Shown in pieces: positions 44,125-53,533 of a stretch of DNA of 64,000 nt. The DNA is taken from NCBI RefSeq assembly GCF_013035425.1, contig NZ_WQHX01000002.1, positions 62,001 through 126,000 of the forward strand, written 5' to 3'. This stretch comes from Ruegeria arenilitoris (GTDB taxonomy: Bacteria; Pseudomonadota; Alphaproteobacteria; Rhodobacterales; Rhodobacteraceae). Numbering within the stretch: the first letter of the stretch is position 1; each line of letters opens with the position of its first letter. The notes beneath the pieces were generated by a model. It saw nothing but the letters and a program-made list of their open reading frames with translations. It did not search any database and was not told where the DNA came from. A program made the position numbers and the translations under genes.

Positions 44125-44757
44125 CTAGACCATGCCGCTCAAATGCCCTGACTTTATCCAAACACGCGCACCGACTTCGCCGGCAATGGCGCTGGATTGC
44201 GTCCCCGGCGGAAGTCTTAGCCAATCCCATTCTTGAAACTCTTCACCCTTTTCGGTGAACGATCCGCTTAAAACAAAAACCTCGAGACCATTACTTGAAT
44301 TTAGTGGCATCGATTCTCCTGCAGACCAATCCTGAACCCGAACATCTTCGTATTCGTCTCGAAACAAGTTCACACTTCCCGCTCCGTTGATCGATCTGCG
44401 AACTTGGGTTCGGTCGTTCGGATCAAATTGATGCAGCTTGACCAAAATAGTCGCGCCTTCGCTGGCCGAAGGGGTGTGCGAAGACGTCGGCGGATTGCGC
44501 ACATAGCTGCCAACCGGAAAATCCCCGGTTTCATCCTGAAAGACGCCATCAAGCACTAAATACTCTTCTCCACCGTCATGAGTGTGTGCTGCATAGACGC
44601 TTCCGGGCGCAAAGCGTACGATCGTTGTGGCGCGTGCGACCTCTTCACCGATACGGTCCAGCATCTTACGTTCTACTCCCGCAGATGGGGACTTGACCCA
44701 CTCAGTATCGTTGAAATGAACCGCTACACGTTTGCTGAAATCGGCATTGACCCTCAT
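44125..44757 (-). CDS. ChrR-like double cupin domain protein
   Basis: 210 residues with two cupin modules. The metal site HTHDGGEEYLVLDGVF and GSYVRNPPTSSHTP near residues 60-100 is the canonical ChrR-type cupin; a second, less complete cupin follows (GLEVFVLSGSF ... LRLPPGTQS). There is no N-terminal zinc anti-sigma domain as in ChrR, so a sigma-factor role is not indicated. ATG at 44757 behind AGGAGCG. A divalent-metal enzyme or sensor is possible. It is upstream of preT but not tightly linked. Confidence 0.85.
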   Translation of the reverse strand: MRVNADFSKRVAVHFNDTEWVKSPSAGVERKMLDRIGEEVARATTIVRFAPGSVYAAHTHDGGEEYLVLDGVFQDETGDFPVGSYVRNPPTSSHTPSASEGATILVKLHQFDPNDRTQVRRSINGAGSVNLFRDEYEDVRVQDWSAGESMPLNSSNGLEVFVLSGSFTEKGEEFQEWDWLRLPPGTQSSAIAGEVGARVWIKSGHLSGMV

Positions 44758-44910
44758 CGCTTCGCTCCTCGGTTGCAACTGAATTGTCAGATGGTTCCGC
44801 CGGATAAATTTTCAAACCTTCTGTCTCATCGGGTTTTGACGGCCCATCCCAGTTAATGTAAGCCCGAAAGAGCTGAGCCATAAACGGACCTACAACCAGA
44901 AAGCGAAAAT

Positions 44911-45906
44911 ATGCAGGCGAAGCGCCCGGAATTCAACGTTGTCGTTATCGGACAAAACAATCGCATTCAATTTGAAGCGGTACTGTTTGCTGCTTCGCTT
45001 CGACATTCGTCACCAAGATTTTCAGGACGCTTGATTGTAGCTGTTCCGCAAGACGGACCCCTATGGGAAAACGATCCGAGTATTCAAAACCCGGATGTAC
45101 TTAGGGCACTAGATCATTTTGGGGCAGAGATTTTGCCCTTCAACAACGAAGTTTTCGGTGAGAGTTATCCTCAAGGCAACAAGATTGAGGCATTACTGAG
45201 TTTACCGTCGGGTGAACCCTTCGTCTTCTTCGACAGCGACACACTGATAACCGGCGAATTGGCTGAGGTACCGTTTGACTTTGACCGCCCCAGCGCTTCG
45301 CGCAAAGTAGAAGGAACCTGGCCCAAGCCAACACTATATGGCCCGGATATAGGGGGTATATGGCGTGCATTGTACGATCGGTTTGGCTTGGATTTCGAAA
45401 GCTCCTTAGACACAAGCCAGCCGCAAGGCTATTGGCGGCGCTTTTTGTACTTCAATGCCGGTTATTTCTATTACAAATGCCCACGTCTGTTCGGTGAACG
45501 ATTTCTGAACTTAGCACGGACGATTCGCGATGAAGACATTCCGGAATTGACCGGGCAGAAGCTGGATCCCTGGCTGGATCAGGCGGCATTGCCGCTTGTT
45601 ATTCACTCCCTTGGTGGCAGCCGGGACAGTCTTCCCGATGGCCACCTGGATGGACCCGTCAGTTGCCACTACCGTTTATTCCCACTGCTGTACGCGCGTG
45701 AGAGCGATAATGTTATAGAAGTGCTCGAGAAAGCCAGCGCGCCGAACAAGGTCAAAAAAGTGCTCAAAACCTATGATCCAATTAAAAAACTGGTTTATCA
45801 GGGCAAGGGTAGAAAAATTCGCGAGATGTTTGATCGCGATAATCTGCCCCACCGCGAGCAAGTCATTCGCAAGACAATTAAGTCCAAGGGCTTATGGCAA
45901 CGTTGA
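44911..45906 (+). CDS. Glycosyltransferase-like protein (GT-A fold)
   Basis: 331 residues. FVFFDSDTLI near residue 105 is a DxD-type nucleotide-sugar/metal motif, and LYFNAGYFYYKCPRLFG and a late WLDQAALPLV have the look of GT-A acceptor segments. No signal peptide or membrane helix, so a soluble transferase. I do not recognise a specific family or substrate. Divergent from the cupin gene; metY follows after 72 bases. Confidence 0.7.
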   Translation: MQAKRPEFNVVVIGQNNRIQFEAVLFAASLRHSSPRFSGRLIVAVPQDGPLWENDPSIQNPDVLRALDHFGAEILPFNNEVFGESYPQGNKIEALLSLPSGEPFVFFDSDTLITGELAEVPFDFDRPSASRKVEGTWPKPTLYGPDIGGIWRALYDRFGLDFESSLDTSQPQGYWRRFLYFNAGYFYYKCPRLFGERFLNLARTIRDEDIPELTGQKLDPWLDQAALPLVIHSLGGSRDSLPDGHLDGPVSCHYRLFPLLYARESDNVIEVLEKASAPNKVKKVLKTYDPIKKLVYQGKGRKIREMFDRDNLPHREQVIRKTIKSKGLWQR

Positions 45907-45978
45907 AGACAACGTTGTGTGCAAGTAGGCAATGTCCTAGAGATTTCAGCAACAAAGTTCCTAACAGGAGAATTCGAT

Positions 45979-47271
45979 ATGTCTGACGGCCCTCAATACG
46001 GCTTTGACACGCTGCAGATTCACGCCGGAGCCCGCCCCGACCCTGCAACCGGAGCGCGCCAGACGCCCATCTATCAGACAACAGCCTATGTTTTTCGCGA
46101 TGCAGAACACGCGGCGGCACTGTTCAATCTTCAAGAAGTTGGCTTTATCTATTCTCGGCTGACTAACCCCACTGTCGCAGTTCTTCAGGAACGTATCGCC
46201 ACGCTTGAAGGCGGCGTTGGCGCGGTTTGCTGTTCCTCGGGTCACGCAGCGCAGATCATGGCGTTGTTCCCTCTAATGGGACCAGGTTGCAACGTTGTCG
46301 CTTCGACGCGCCTGTACGGCGGCACGGTCACCCAATTCAGCCAGACGATCAAACGTTTTGGCTGGACCGCCAAATTCGTTGATACCGACGATTTGGATGC
46401 TGTTAAAGCTGCCATAGACGAAAACACCCGCGCGGTATTCTGCGAATCCATCGCCAACCCTGGTGGCTATGTCACTGATATCCGCGCAATGGCCGATATC
46501 GCGGACGAGGCAGGCATTCCACTGATTGTGGACAACACCTCTGCCACACCATTCCTTTGTCGCCCAATCGAGCACGGTGCAACGCTGGTCGTTCATTCAA
46601 CAACGAAATACCTTACCGGAAACGGGACCGTAACGGGTGGCTGCATTGTGGATTCCGGGAAATTCGATTGGTCTGCGAATGACAAGTTCCCGTCGCTCAG
46701 CGAACCAGAGCAAGCTTATCATGGGTTGAAGTTTCACGAGACCTTTGGGCCTTTAGCATTCACATTTCACGGCATCGCAATCGGTCTGCGGGATTTGGGC
46801 ATGACGATGAACCCTCAGGCTGCGCACTACACGCTGATGGGGATCGAAACCCTAAGCCTACGGATGGAACGGCACGTCGAAAACGCTCAGAAAATCGCGA
46901 CCTGGTTGGAATCAGATGACCGGGTTGAATACGTCACCTATGCCGGACTGCCGTCATCTCCTTACTATGACCGAGTCAAAAAACATTATCGTCGCGGCGC
47001 GGGTGCGCTGTTCACCTTTGCGGTCAAAGGCGGTTATGACTCCTGTGTTAAATTGGTGAACGCGCTGGAAATATTTAGCCACGTTGCGAACTTGGGCGAT
47101 GCGCGCTCGCTGATCATACACTCAGCTTCGACCACGCACCGCCAGCTCACAGCGGAACAGCAAGAAGCCGCCGGCGCTGGCCCAGGTGTGGTGCGTGTAT
47201 CCATTGGAATCGAGGACGCGGACGATTTGATTGCCGATCTAGACCAAGCGCTGTCAAAAGCGTGCGCCTAA
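45979..47271 (+). CDS. metY: O-acetylhomoserine aminocarboxypropyltransferase
   Basis: 430 residues, PLP-dependent Cys/Met metabolism family. Makes homocysteine from O-acetylhomoserine and sulfide. The PLP Lys is in STTKYLTGNGTVTGG, and IYQTTAYVF and YSRLTNPT are further family landmarks. The ATG at 45979 has CAGGAGAA upstream. A 72-base gap separates it from the glycosyltransferase gene; I do not see a SAM riboswitch in it. Confidence 0.95.
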   Translation: MSDGPQYGFDTLQIHAGARPDPATGARQTPIYQTTAYVFRDAEHAAALFNLQEVGFIYSRLTNPTVAVLQERIATLEGGVGAVCCSSGHAAQIMALFPLMGPGCNVVASTRLYGGTVTQFSQTIKRFGWTAKFVDTDDLDAVKAAIDENTRAVFCESIANPGGYVTDIRAMADIADEAGIPLIVDNTSATPFLCRPIEHGATLVVHSTTKYLTGNGTVTGGCIVDSGKFDWSANDKFPSLSEPEQAYHGLKFHETFGPLAFTFHGIAIGLRDLGMTMNPQAAHYTLMGIETLSLRMERHVENAQKIATWLESDDRVEYVTYAGLPSSPYYDRVKKHYRRGAGALFTFAVKGGYDSCVKLVNALEIFSHVANLGDARSLIIHSASTTHRQLTAEQQEAAGAGPGVVRVSIGIEDADDLIADLDQALSKACA

Positions 47272-47272
47272 G

Positions 47273-47980
47273 GTGATGACCGAGCACGACAAAAACGAAC
47301 TGGGCCAACCAGTTGGCAAACCGGTTACGGGTATTTTTCCGCGACCAACGCCGCCATATTCGCCAATGAAAGGTCGTTCATGTTCCGTCGTGCCGTTAGA
47401 CATAAATCTTCATGCGCCCGGTCTCTATCGGGCGTTTGCACACGATACAAATGGGCGAAACTGGACCTACCTGCCATATGGCCCCTTCACGACGGAGATT
47501 GAGTTCACCGACTGGGCCAGTGCGAATTGCATGGATACGGATCCGATGTTTCACACGATTCTTGACGAAGGTGAAAACCCGGTTGGGATGGCATCCTACC
47601 TCAGAGTCCAACCATCGGCGGGAGTTATTGAAGTGGGCCACATACATTTTTCGCCATTGCTGCAACGCAAGCCGCAATCGACCGAAACTATGTACCTGAT
47701 GATGCGACGGGTATTCGACGAGCTTGGCTATCGCAGGTACGAATGGAAATGCGATGCCCTCAATGCACCGTCACGGCGCGCAGCGGAGCGTCTGGGCTTC
47801 ACTTTCGAGGGAATCTTTCGCCAGGCAACGCATTATAAAGGGCGCAATCGTGATACAGCTTGGTATTCGATTCTGGACATTGAATGGCCTCGAGTTCGGG
47901 CGGCCTTTGAGAATTGGCTGGCGCCCGACAATTTTGACAACTCGGGCCAGCAGTTGAAACCACTGATGGCCCGCGCCTGA
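47273..47980 (+). CDS. GNAT N-acetyltransferase, RimJ/RimL type
   Basis: 235 residues. Landmarks of the RimL-like group: EVGHIHFSPLLQRKPQSTETMYLMMRR and WKCDALNAPSRRAAERLGFTFEG, both acetyl-CoA/acceptor segments in this family. The start is GTG at 47273 or ATG at 47276, right after the metY stop. Substrate unknown. Convergent with the SIMPL gene (7-base gap). Confidence 0.9.
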   Translation: MMTEHDKNELGQPVGKPVTGIFPRPTPPYSPMKGRSCSVVPLDINLHAPGLYRAFAHDTNGRNWTYLPYGPFTTEIEFTDWASANCMDTDPMFHTILDEGENPVGMASYLRVQPSAGVIEVGHIHFSPLLQRKPQSTETMYLMMRRVFDELGYRRYEWKCDALNAPSRRAAERLGFTFEGIFRQATHYKGRNRDTAWYSILDIEWPRVRAAFENWLAPDNFDNSGQQLKPLMARA

Positions 47981-47987
47981 AGCTGAT

Positions 47988-48683
47988 CTATTCAGCGATC
48001 TCAAATTCCATTGTCACGTTCACCGAAACAGAGACTTCGCCACCCGCCACTGGAACGGTTGCTGCATCCATCATGCTCATCTCTCGCATTTGTGCAACGG
48101 GACGCAAACCCATGGCGTGATCGCTGATCGATACAACCGAGCCTAGCGTGACCCCGGCCGCCTGCGCTAGCTGATTGGCCTTGGCAGTTGCGTCTGACAC
48201 GGCTTTGGCCCGCGCATCTGCCTCCATCGGTTTTGGTTCCTGGATGCTGAAGCTAAGCCCACCAAAGTCGTTTGCGCCATCTTTTATGACTGCGTCCATG
48301 ATCTCGCCCAGGCCATCAAGATCGCGCACACGGATCACAACACGATTCGAGGCTGTAAAACCAGTTATCTCTGGGCGCTCCCCGCTTTGGCCGTTCCGTC
48401 CGCTCCAGACCGGGTTCAGGGACAAATCACGGGTCTGTATGTCGCGGGCCTCGAGCCCCATTTCTTCCAGCCGATTTAAAATCTGCGTTACTGCCGCAGA
48501 GGTCGCCGCCATAGCGTTCGCGGCCTGTTCATCTTGGTTTGTCACGCCCAAAGTAATCGTGGCCATATCTGGTGCAGCAAGCACCGTTCCAGTGCCGTTG
48601 ACAATAATGCGACGTTCTTCGGCGTAAGCTGGCATTGCCGCCACCGCAGCGGTCAATGCAGTTAGAAAAGCAAGCGTCTTCAA
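47988..48683 (-). CDS. SIMPL-domain (DUF541) periplasmic protein
   Basis: 231 residues starting with TTG at 48683 behind a strong AGGAGGG site; starting there gives a clean signal peptide (LKTLAFLTALTAAVAAMPAYA). The SIMPL body has the typical RIIVNGTGTV beginning and the VSISDHAMGLRPVAQMR segment. Members form periplasmic oligomers linked to oxidative stress; exact function unknown. Confidence 0.9.
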   Translation of the reverse strand: MKTLAFLTALTAAVAAMPAYAEERRIIVNGTGTVLAAPDMATITLGVTNQDEQAANAMAATSAAVTQILNRLEEMGLEARDIQTRDLSLNPVWSGRNGQSGERPEITGFTASNRVVIRVRDLDGLGEIMDAVIKDGANDFGGLSFSIQEPKPMEADARAKAVSDATAKANQLAQAAGVTLGSVVSISDHAMGLRPVAQMREMSMMDAATVPVAGGEVSVSVNVTMEFEIAE

Positions 48684-48847
48684 GGTTATCCCTCCTGTTG
48701 ACTTGGATAACAAATGGGAATTCGCGGCAGCACACGGCAAGGGGGAATAACGGCTTTTTCTTTCCCTCGGCAGGTTCCTGCTCTAATCTCATGCGGTGGA
48801 CGCCAAAGCGTTTGCATTGAAACAGTCACTTATGGTTCATCCGGATT

Positions 48848-51415
48848 ATGAAACCTGCCTTTGCGCTGTCTTTTTCGGAACACGGAATTTCATTGCATCA
48901 CCAATCGGATGACGAATGGTATTGCATTGGAACAGTGCCGTTGGATTCGCCTGACTTAAGCCAAAGGATACAGGCGCTACGGGAACAAGGATTCGCGCTG
49001 GCCAATCATTTGGGGTGCACTTTGGTGCTCCCGACTGATCAAGTTCGCTTTCTTTCTGTGGAAACGGACGGATTGGGTTCCAAAGCTGCAGAGCAAAAGA
49101 TACAAACGACCCTTGCCGATGCGACGCCATATGACTTGTCCGAGTTGTCCTATGCCACGATCGAAAATGGCGAAGTAACTCAGGTCGCCGCAGTCGCGCG
49201 TCAGACACTGAACGAAGCCTATGAATTCGCAGTGTCCCGTGGCTTTGTCCCTGAGTCGTTTTGCGTGGGTGCGGCTAGTGAGGATGCATTCTCGGGTCAG
49301 GCCTTCAAATGGGGCCTCGAAATGCGCGGCTCGTCTGGCTCTTCGTCCGTAGAAGACTCTTGGGAAACCGTCGACGGTGTAGGAACAGATGCGCCAGTCT
49401 TGCAGGATGAGCAAACAGTCGATGCTGAGATCTCCGACCCAAAATCAGAATTGCCAGTTGATGATGAAATTCAAAATCTAACGACGGACTTCACTCGGCA
49501 AGCCACGGAAATTTTGGTTGAGGAAGATTTTCAGTCGACTGTCGAAGACACCGCTGATTCTGAGTTGGAAACACCAGCCGAGGATGACAATGTAGCGGCT
49601 ACCGCAGAGCAAGTTGACCCGTTTGCGGGAACCGCTCTTTGGGACGAGACTCAATCTTCAATCGAGGAAACCGACGAACCGGAACCAGAGTTGACGGGTG
49701 AAATAGCCGCGTCGAAACCAACTCCAACGGCGACCGAATCGGAGATGGAAACTTCGCCGAAGGAAATTGCCCCACCATCAGTCGATACCGCTGCGGAAAC
49801 GGAATCGGATGTTCAGGTCGAAGACAATTCTGAAACGGTAAACTCTGGCATCGTTCACCAAGTTCCGGAGACTTCTTTTGAAGACAATGAACGAGAACCA
49901 TTTGCGGGCCATGACGAGAAGTCATTCGACGCATTAGCTGAGGACGGCAAAGAAACCGCCAACTCTGACGTTTTTGAAACACTGCCGGACCAACCTGATG
50001 CGAAGGTCGAAAAAACACCAATTCATGCGATTGCCGAGCCGGCAAATCCGGCGGCCTTTCGATCTGCGCCACAGCCTGTTGGCAAATCAACCTCGGGAAG
50101 TTGGAGTTTAAGACAGTTAGCGATTCCTGCAATTGCCGCGTTAGTTTGCGTCGGAATAGCCGTTGGCGCTTGGTCAATCCTTGGCCCGGACCCCTCACCC
50201 AAGGAAACAGACACAGCGCAAAAGCAGCTTGATGTTCAAGAATTAGATCAGACGCCTGAAGCGACACCCGAAGTTGCCGCAATCGTTCCAGAAAAGAGCC
50301 AACCAAATATCGAAGCGGGACCTCTGGCCGTTGCGCCTGATCCAGCGCCAGAGTCGAATGGCGAAGGCGAACTGTCCGCGACGGATGCAGCAATTCTTGA
50401 AGCATTGAAAATCGAACCTGAAATTGTCGAAGATATTGCCACAGGATCGGAACCCCGAAAGCTGTTCAAGGACTTCACCGGTTCAACACCTGCGATGCCT
50501 TCACAGTTGGCGCGACCTGTTCTGGACGAATTGGGCGACGTCTATCTGTCATCCATTGATCGTTCGGACCTTTCTCAGGATGCCATTGCTCTGCCCTCAG
50601 TCAACGGCCTTGATACCGACAAAGTGGTTCCATCAATAGCGCAGCCCCCAGATGCCGAAGAATCTTACGAACTAGACGAACGGGGATTAGTCACCGCCAG
50701 TCCCGAGGGTACACTTAATCCCGAAGGGATAATGATCTATTTGGGTCAACCTTCGTCTGTTCCACCGGAGACACCAGCCCGCCCCGAAGGTGAACCGGCG
50801 GTCGACGAGATCGATGAACGTCTGGCCGGCTTTAAGCCCAGACTTCGGCCCGACAACTTGGTGGATCAGTTTGAACGGTCGCAGTTGGGGGGAAGGTCGC
50901 GTGAAGAACTAGCGGTAGTGCGCCCCAAGTTGCGCCCCGAGTCTTTGGAAGTCGAACCGGAAATAGACTATACTCCGACTGCCTTGGCTGTGGTTCGTGT
51001 GCCGCGACCCAAATTGCGACCTACAAGAACCGCGCCCCAGGTGGCCAGCTCCCCTAACGCAGGAACTGCAACTTTAGGCTCCACCGCTAATGTCGCTGCC
51101 ACGGACGCGGTTTCTGCAGATGATGAAGCTGGCTCGTTCCAACCAAGAACAGTTTCCCCTAAAATTCCAACCACAGCCTCTGTCGCACGACAGGCAACGA
51201 TTGATAATGCGATTAACTTACGCAAACTAAACTTGATCGGCGTATACGGCACACCTGCAAACCGTCGCGCGCTCGTCCGGCTACCCAGTGGTCGATACAA
51301 AAAACTAAAGGTTGGTGATCGGATAGATGGCGGCAAGGTTGTCGCCATCGGCGACAGCGAATTGCGCTATCAAAAGCGCGGTCAGAATGTGACTTTGAAG
51401 ATGCCTCGAGGGTGA
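48848..51415 (+). CDS. Bitopic 855-residue protein, PilM/GspL-like head and PilP/GspC-like tail
   Basis: Residues 1-145 look like the ASKHA-type cytoplasmic domain of PilM/GspL (LSFSEHGISLHH, LPTDQVRFLSV, LADATPYDLSELSYA). Residues 150-415 are acidic, low-complexity Glu/Asp/Thr/Pro. One membrane helix spans 422-446. A periplasmic disordered stretch holds three PKLRP-type repeats (663-725). Residues 792-855 resemble the PilP/GspC homology region, with LIGVYGTPANRRALVRL and KVGDRIDGGKVVAIGDSELRY. This suggests a fused scaffold for a type II secretion or type IV pilus-like machine, but no other pilus gene is nearby. Inference. Confidence 0.75.
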   Translation: MKPAFALSFSEHGISLHHQSDDEWYCIGTVPLDSPDLSQRIQALREQGFALANHLGCTLVLPTDQVRFLSVETDGLGSKAAEQKIQTTLADATPYDLSELSYATIENGEVTQVAAVARQTLNEAYEFAVSRGFVPESFCVGAASEDAFSGQAFKWGLEMRGSSGSSSVEDSWETVDGVGTDAPVLQDEQTVDAEISDPKSELPVDDEIQNLTTDFTRQATEILVEEDFQSTVEDTADSELETPAEDDNVAATAEQVDPFAGTALWDETQSSIEETDEPEPELTGEIAASKPTPTATESEMETSPKEIAPPSVDTAAETESDVQVEDNSETVNSGIVHQVPETSFEDNEREPFAGHDEKSFDALAEDGKETANSDVFETLPDQPDAKVEKTPIHAIAEPANPAAFRSAPQPVGKSTSGSWSLRQLAIPAIAALVCVGIAVGAWSILGPDPSPKETDTAQKQLDVQELDQTPEATPEVAAIVPEKSQPNIEAGPLAVAPDPAPESNGEGELSATDAAILEALKIEPEIVEDIATGSEPRKLFKDFTGSTPAMPSQLARPVLDELGDVYLSSIDRSDLSQDAIALPSVNGLDTDKVVPSIAQPPDAEESYELDERGLVTASPEGTLNPEGIMIYLGQPSSVPPETPARPEGEPAVDEIDERLAGFKPRLRPDNLVDQFERSQLGGRSREELAVVRPKLRPESLEVEPEIDYTPTALAVVRVPRPKLRPTRTAPQVASSPNAGTATLGSTANVAATDAVSADDEAGSFQPRTVSPKIPTTASVARQATIDNAINLRKLNLIGVYGTPANRRALVRLPSGRYKKLKVGDRIDGGKVVAIGDSELRYQKRGQNVTLKMPRG
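50834..51022 (+). repeat. Three (K/R)P(R/K)LRP repeats in the PilM/PilP-like protein
   Basis: KPRLRP (50834-50851), RPKLRP (50921-50938) and RPKLRP (51005-51022) are spaced by 23 and 22 residues in an otherwise acidic, disordered region. Basic, proline-containing motifs of this kind could be peptidoglycan or partner-docking sites. Confidence 0.7.
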
Positions 51416-51814
51416 AGAAACCGGGCACAACAATACCTTTGCGCCGGCCATGGAGCAAATCGGGCACGACATGATCTTCGCGCACATCCTAAACAACGTC
51501 CAAGAAATCTCAGCACGCGTGTTCACCTGTCTTGCCTGAGAGATACAATCAGCGCTTGATTTTCACCAGGATCGAGCCGCATCGCGTCTTAGCTAAGTCA
51601 ATTGGATTTCGGTATTATGTGCGTCGAGTTGATCTTGTCATTGCGGCTAGCTTCCAAACCTAACCAAATAACCGGGCTTTGACGTAAACCCGCGCGATTG
51701 ATCGAAGTCGCGCGGGATAAAGGTCACAGAGCCGTTTTCAGCCAGCAGGGCAACGCGACCCTGGACACATAAAGGTTTACCAGTGGCGAATAGGCTATAG
51801 CAGAAGTGACAGTT
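51416..51814. other. Non-coding gap before hppD
   Basis: 399 bases with no convincing gene. A 29-codon frame at 51450-51539 has no ribosome site and is probably chance. A hairpin near 51690-51716 is described separately. Otherwise nothing recognised. Confidence 0.5.
51689..51716 (-). terminator. Candidate terminator hairpin downstream of hppD
   Basis: CCCGCGCGA/TCGCGCGGG, 9-bp perfect stem with 10-base loop, 99 bases beyond the hppD stop. On the minus strand it is followed by TTTACG, so the T-tract is weak. Confidence 0.45.
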
Positions 51815-52912
51815 TTAAGCCGCTGAAATCTCGCCTGATTCTATTTGCTCGCGTTCTATGGACTCGAACAGAGCTTTGAAATTTCCCTCGCCAAATCCGT
51901 CATCGCCCTTGCGTTGAATGAACTCGAAAAAGATCGGGCCGATCACCGTTTTTGAGAAAATCTGCAACAGAATCTTTGTCTCGCCACCGTCCAAAACACC
52001 TTCTCCGTCAATTAGGATTCCGTGCTTCTTCATGCGGTCTTTGGGCTCATCGTGGCCCGCCACCCTGTCGAATGACATGTCGTAGTACGCCTCGTTCGGC
52101 CCGGGCATGAATTTCAGACCCTTTTCGGCAATCGCATCAGTCGAGCTGTAAATGTCGTCACTACCCACAGCGATGTGCTGAATACCTTCGCCATTGTACT
52201 TTTTTAGGTATGAAACGATCTGCCCCGTTTCGCCGCGATCCTCGTTGATCGGAATACGGATTCGCCCACAAGGAGACGTCAGCGCACGGCTATACAGGCC
52301 AGTAAACTTTCCCTGAATGTCAAAAAACCGGATCTCACGGAAATTGAACAAATCACCGTAGAACTTGAACCACTTGTCCATATTTCCTTTGAATACGTTG
52401 TGGGTCAAATGATCGAGGTAATAGAACCCATCACCACGCGGCTTAGACGGCTTCAACCACTCAAATTCTTTATTGTAAGGCGATGTTTCGTAATATTGAT
52501 CGATGAAATAAATCAACGACCCTCCAATTCCCTTAATCGCCGGAACATCCATGGTTTTGTCGGCTTCATCATAGGGTTCGGCCCCCTTGGAGATGGCGTG
52601 CTCATACGCTTTTTTCGCATCAACAACGCGCCAGCCCATCGCCGGCGCACATGGGCCATGCTCTGAAACGAACTTGGCGGCAAAGCTTTCGGAGTCCGCA
52701 TTCAGAATATAAGTCACGTCGCCCTGTTGCCATAACTCAACTTTGGGCCTTTCACGGTGATAACCTACGTATTCAAATCCCATCTTCGCAAACAAATCCC
52801 TCAGCTCTTGAGGGTTTGGGTGAGCGAATTCCACAAACTCAAAACCATCGGTTCCGGCAGGGTTTTCTTTACTGATGACAGATTTCGGGGCGTTGTGTGG
52901 GAAAGGGCCCAT
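51815..52912 (-). CDS. hppD: 4-Hydroxyphenylpyruvate dioxygenase
   Basis: 365 residues. Converts 4-hydroxyphenylpyruvate to homogentisate in tyrosine breakdown. Iron ligands of the C-terminal domain: His in DHLTHNVF, His in GIQHIAVGSDD, Glu in FFEFIQR. ATG at 52912; an open upstream run to 53071 overlaps the divergent regulator and is discarded. Divergent from an Lrp-type regulator that probably controls it. Confidence 0.94.
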   Translation of the reverse strand: MGPFPHNAPKSVISKENPAGTDGFEFVEFAHPNPQELRDLFAKMGFEYVGYHRERPKVELWQQGDVTYILNADSESFAAKFVSEHGPCAPAMGWRVVDAKKAYEHAISKGAEPYDEADKTMDVPAIKGIGGSLIYFIDQYYETSPYNKEFEWLKPSKPRGDGFYYLDHLTHNVFKGNMDKWFKFYGDLFNFREIRFFDIQGKFTGLYSRALTSPCGRIRIPINEDRGETGQIVSYLKKYNGEGIQHIAVGSDDIYSSTDAIAEKGLKFMPGPNEAYYDMSFDRVAGHDEPKDRMKKHGILIDGEGVLDGGETKILLQIFSKTVIGPIFFEFIQRKGDDGFGEGNFKALFESIEREQIESGEISAA

Positions 52913-53058
52913 GGAGCGACTCCGTATTAACAGGAAATTCTTTGCTGATTCAAAAATACTCCTTAATCGATGCTGTTTCTGCGCATAGTTTTCGTGTAAA
53001 CTGAACACACGCGCGTAAAACCCGCACCAATTGGTCGAATAACGGAGAATGTGCGCAC

Positions 53059-53514
53059 ATGCTGGATGCAACGGACACGCGCCTATTGTTGGCTTTGCAA
53101 AAGGATGCTCATCTGACAGCCCATCAACTCGGTGAGATGTTGAATCTGTCTGCCAGCCAAGCCGGTCGCCGTCGTCAAAGGCTTGAAGCAGAAGGTTTCA
53201 TCACAGGATATTCCGCTAGGCTGGACCCGGTTAAGCTGGGCCTTCAAGTCCAAGGTTTTATTCAAGTTCATCTGGGAACGCATGGACCCGAGCAATCAGC
53301 TAGTTTTGCCCGCATGGTCAATTCTCGTCCTGAGATCAGCAGCGCCTGGACGATGACTGGCGAAGCGGATTACCTACTGCATGTGTATTGCGACGACCTG
53401 TCCGCTCTCAACAGCTTGCTTCACGAGGTGATACTGCCGCATCCTGCTGTTGCAAGGGTTCAAAGCCAGATTGTTATGGACCAACTCAAACGCGACGCGC
53501 CACTACCGACATGA
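53059..53514 (+). CDS. Lrp/AsnC-family regulator, probably of hppD
   Basis: 151 residues. The N-terminal HTH begins LDATDTRLLLALQKDAHLTAHQLGEMLNLS, shown here as residues 1-30, and ASQAGRRRQRLEAEGFI follows. The C-terminal RAM domain has AWTMTGEADYLLHVYCDDL, the amino-acid-sensing turn. Divergently transcribed from hppD over a 146-base gap, hence a likely aromatic amino acid sensor. Confidence 0.92.
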   Translation: MLDATDTRLLLALQKDAHLTAHQLGEMLNLSASQAGRRRQRLEAEGFITGYSARLDPVKLGLQVQGFIQVHLGTHGPEQSASFARMVNSRPEISSAWTMTGEADYLLHVYCDDLSALNSLLHEVILPHPAVARVQSQIVMDQLKRDAPLPT

Positions 53515-53533
53515 CGGATCGGAAAGGAAATAG

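Noticed and set aside
45898..45917. CAACGTTG-AAGA-CAACGTTG hairpin as a terminator
   Set aside because: The stem exists, but no T-tract follows and it overlaps the end of the glycosyltransferase-like gene; metY may be read through.
45907..45978. SAM riboswitch upstream of metY
   Set aside because: Only 72 bases and none of the conserved pairing or core sequences that I know for the SAM families.
51450..51539. 29-codon frame after the PilM/PilP-like gene
   Set aside because: No ribosome site, no recognisable composition and no operon spacing.
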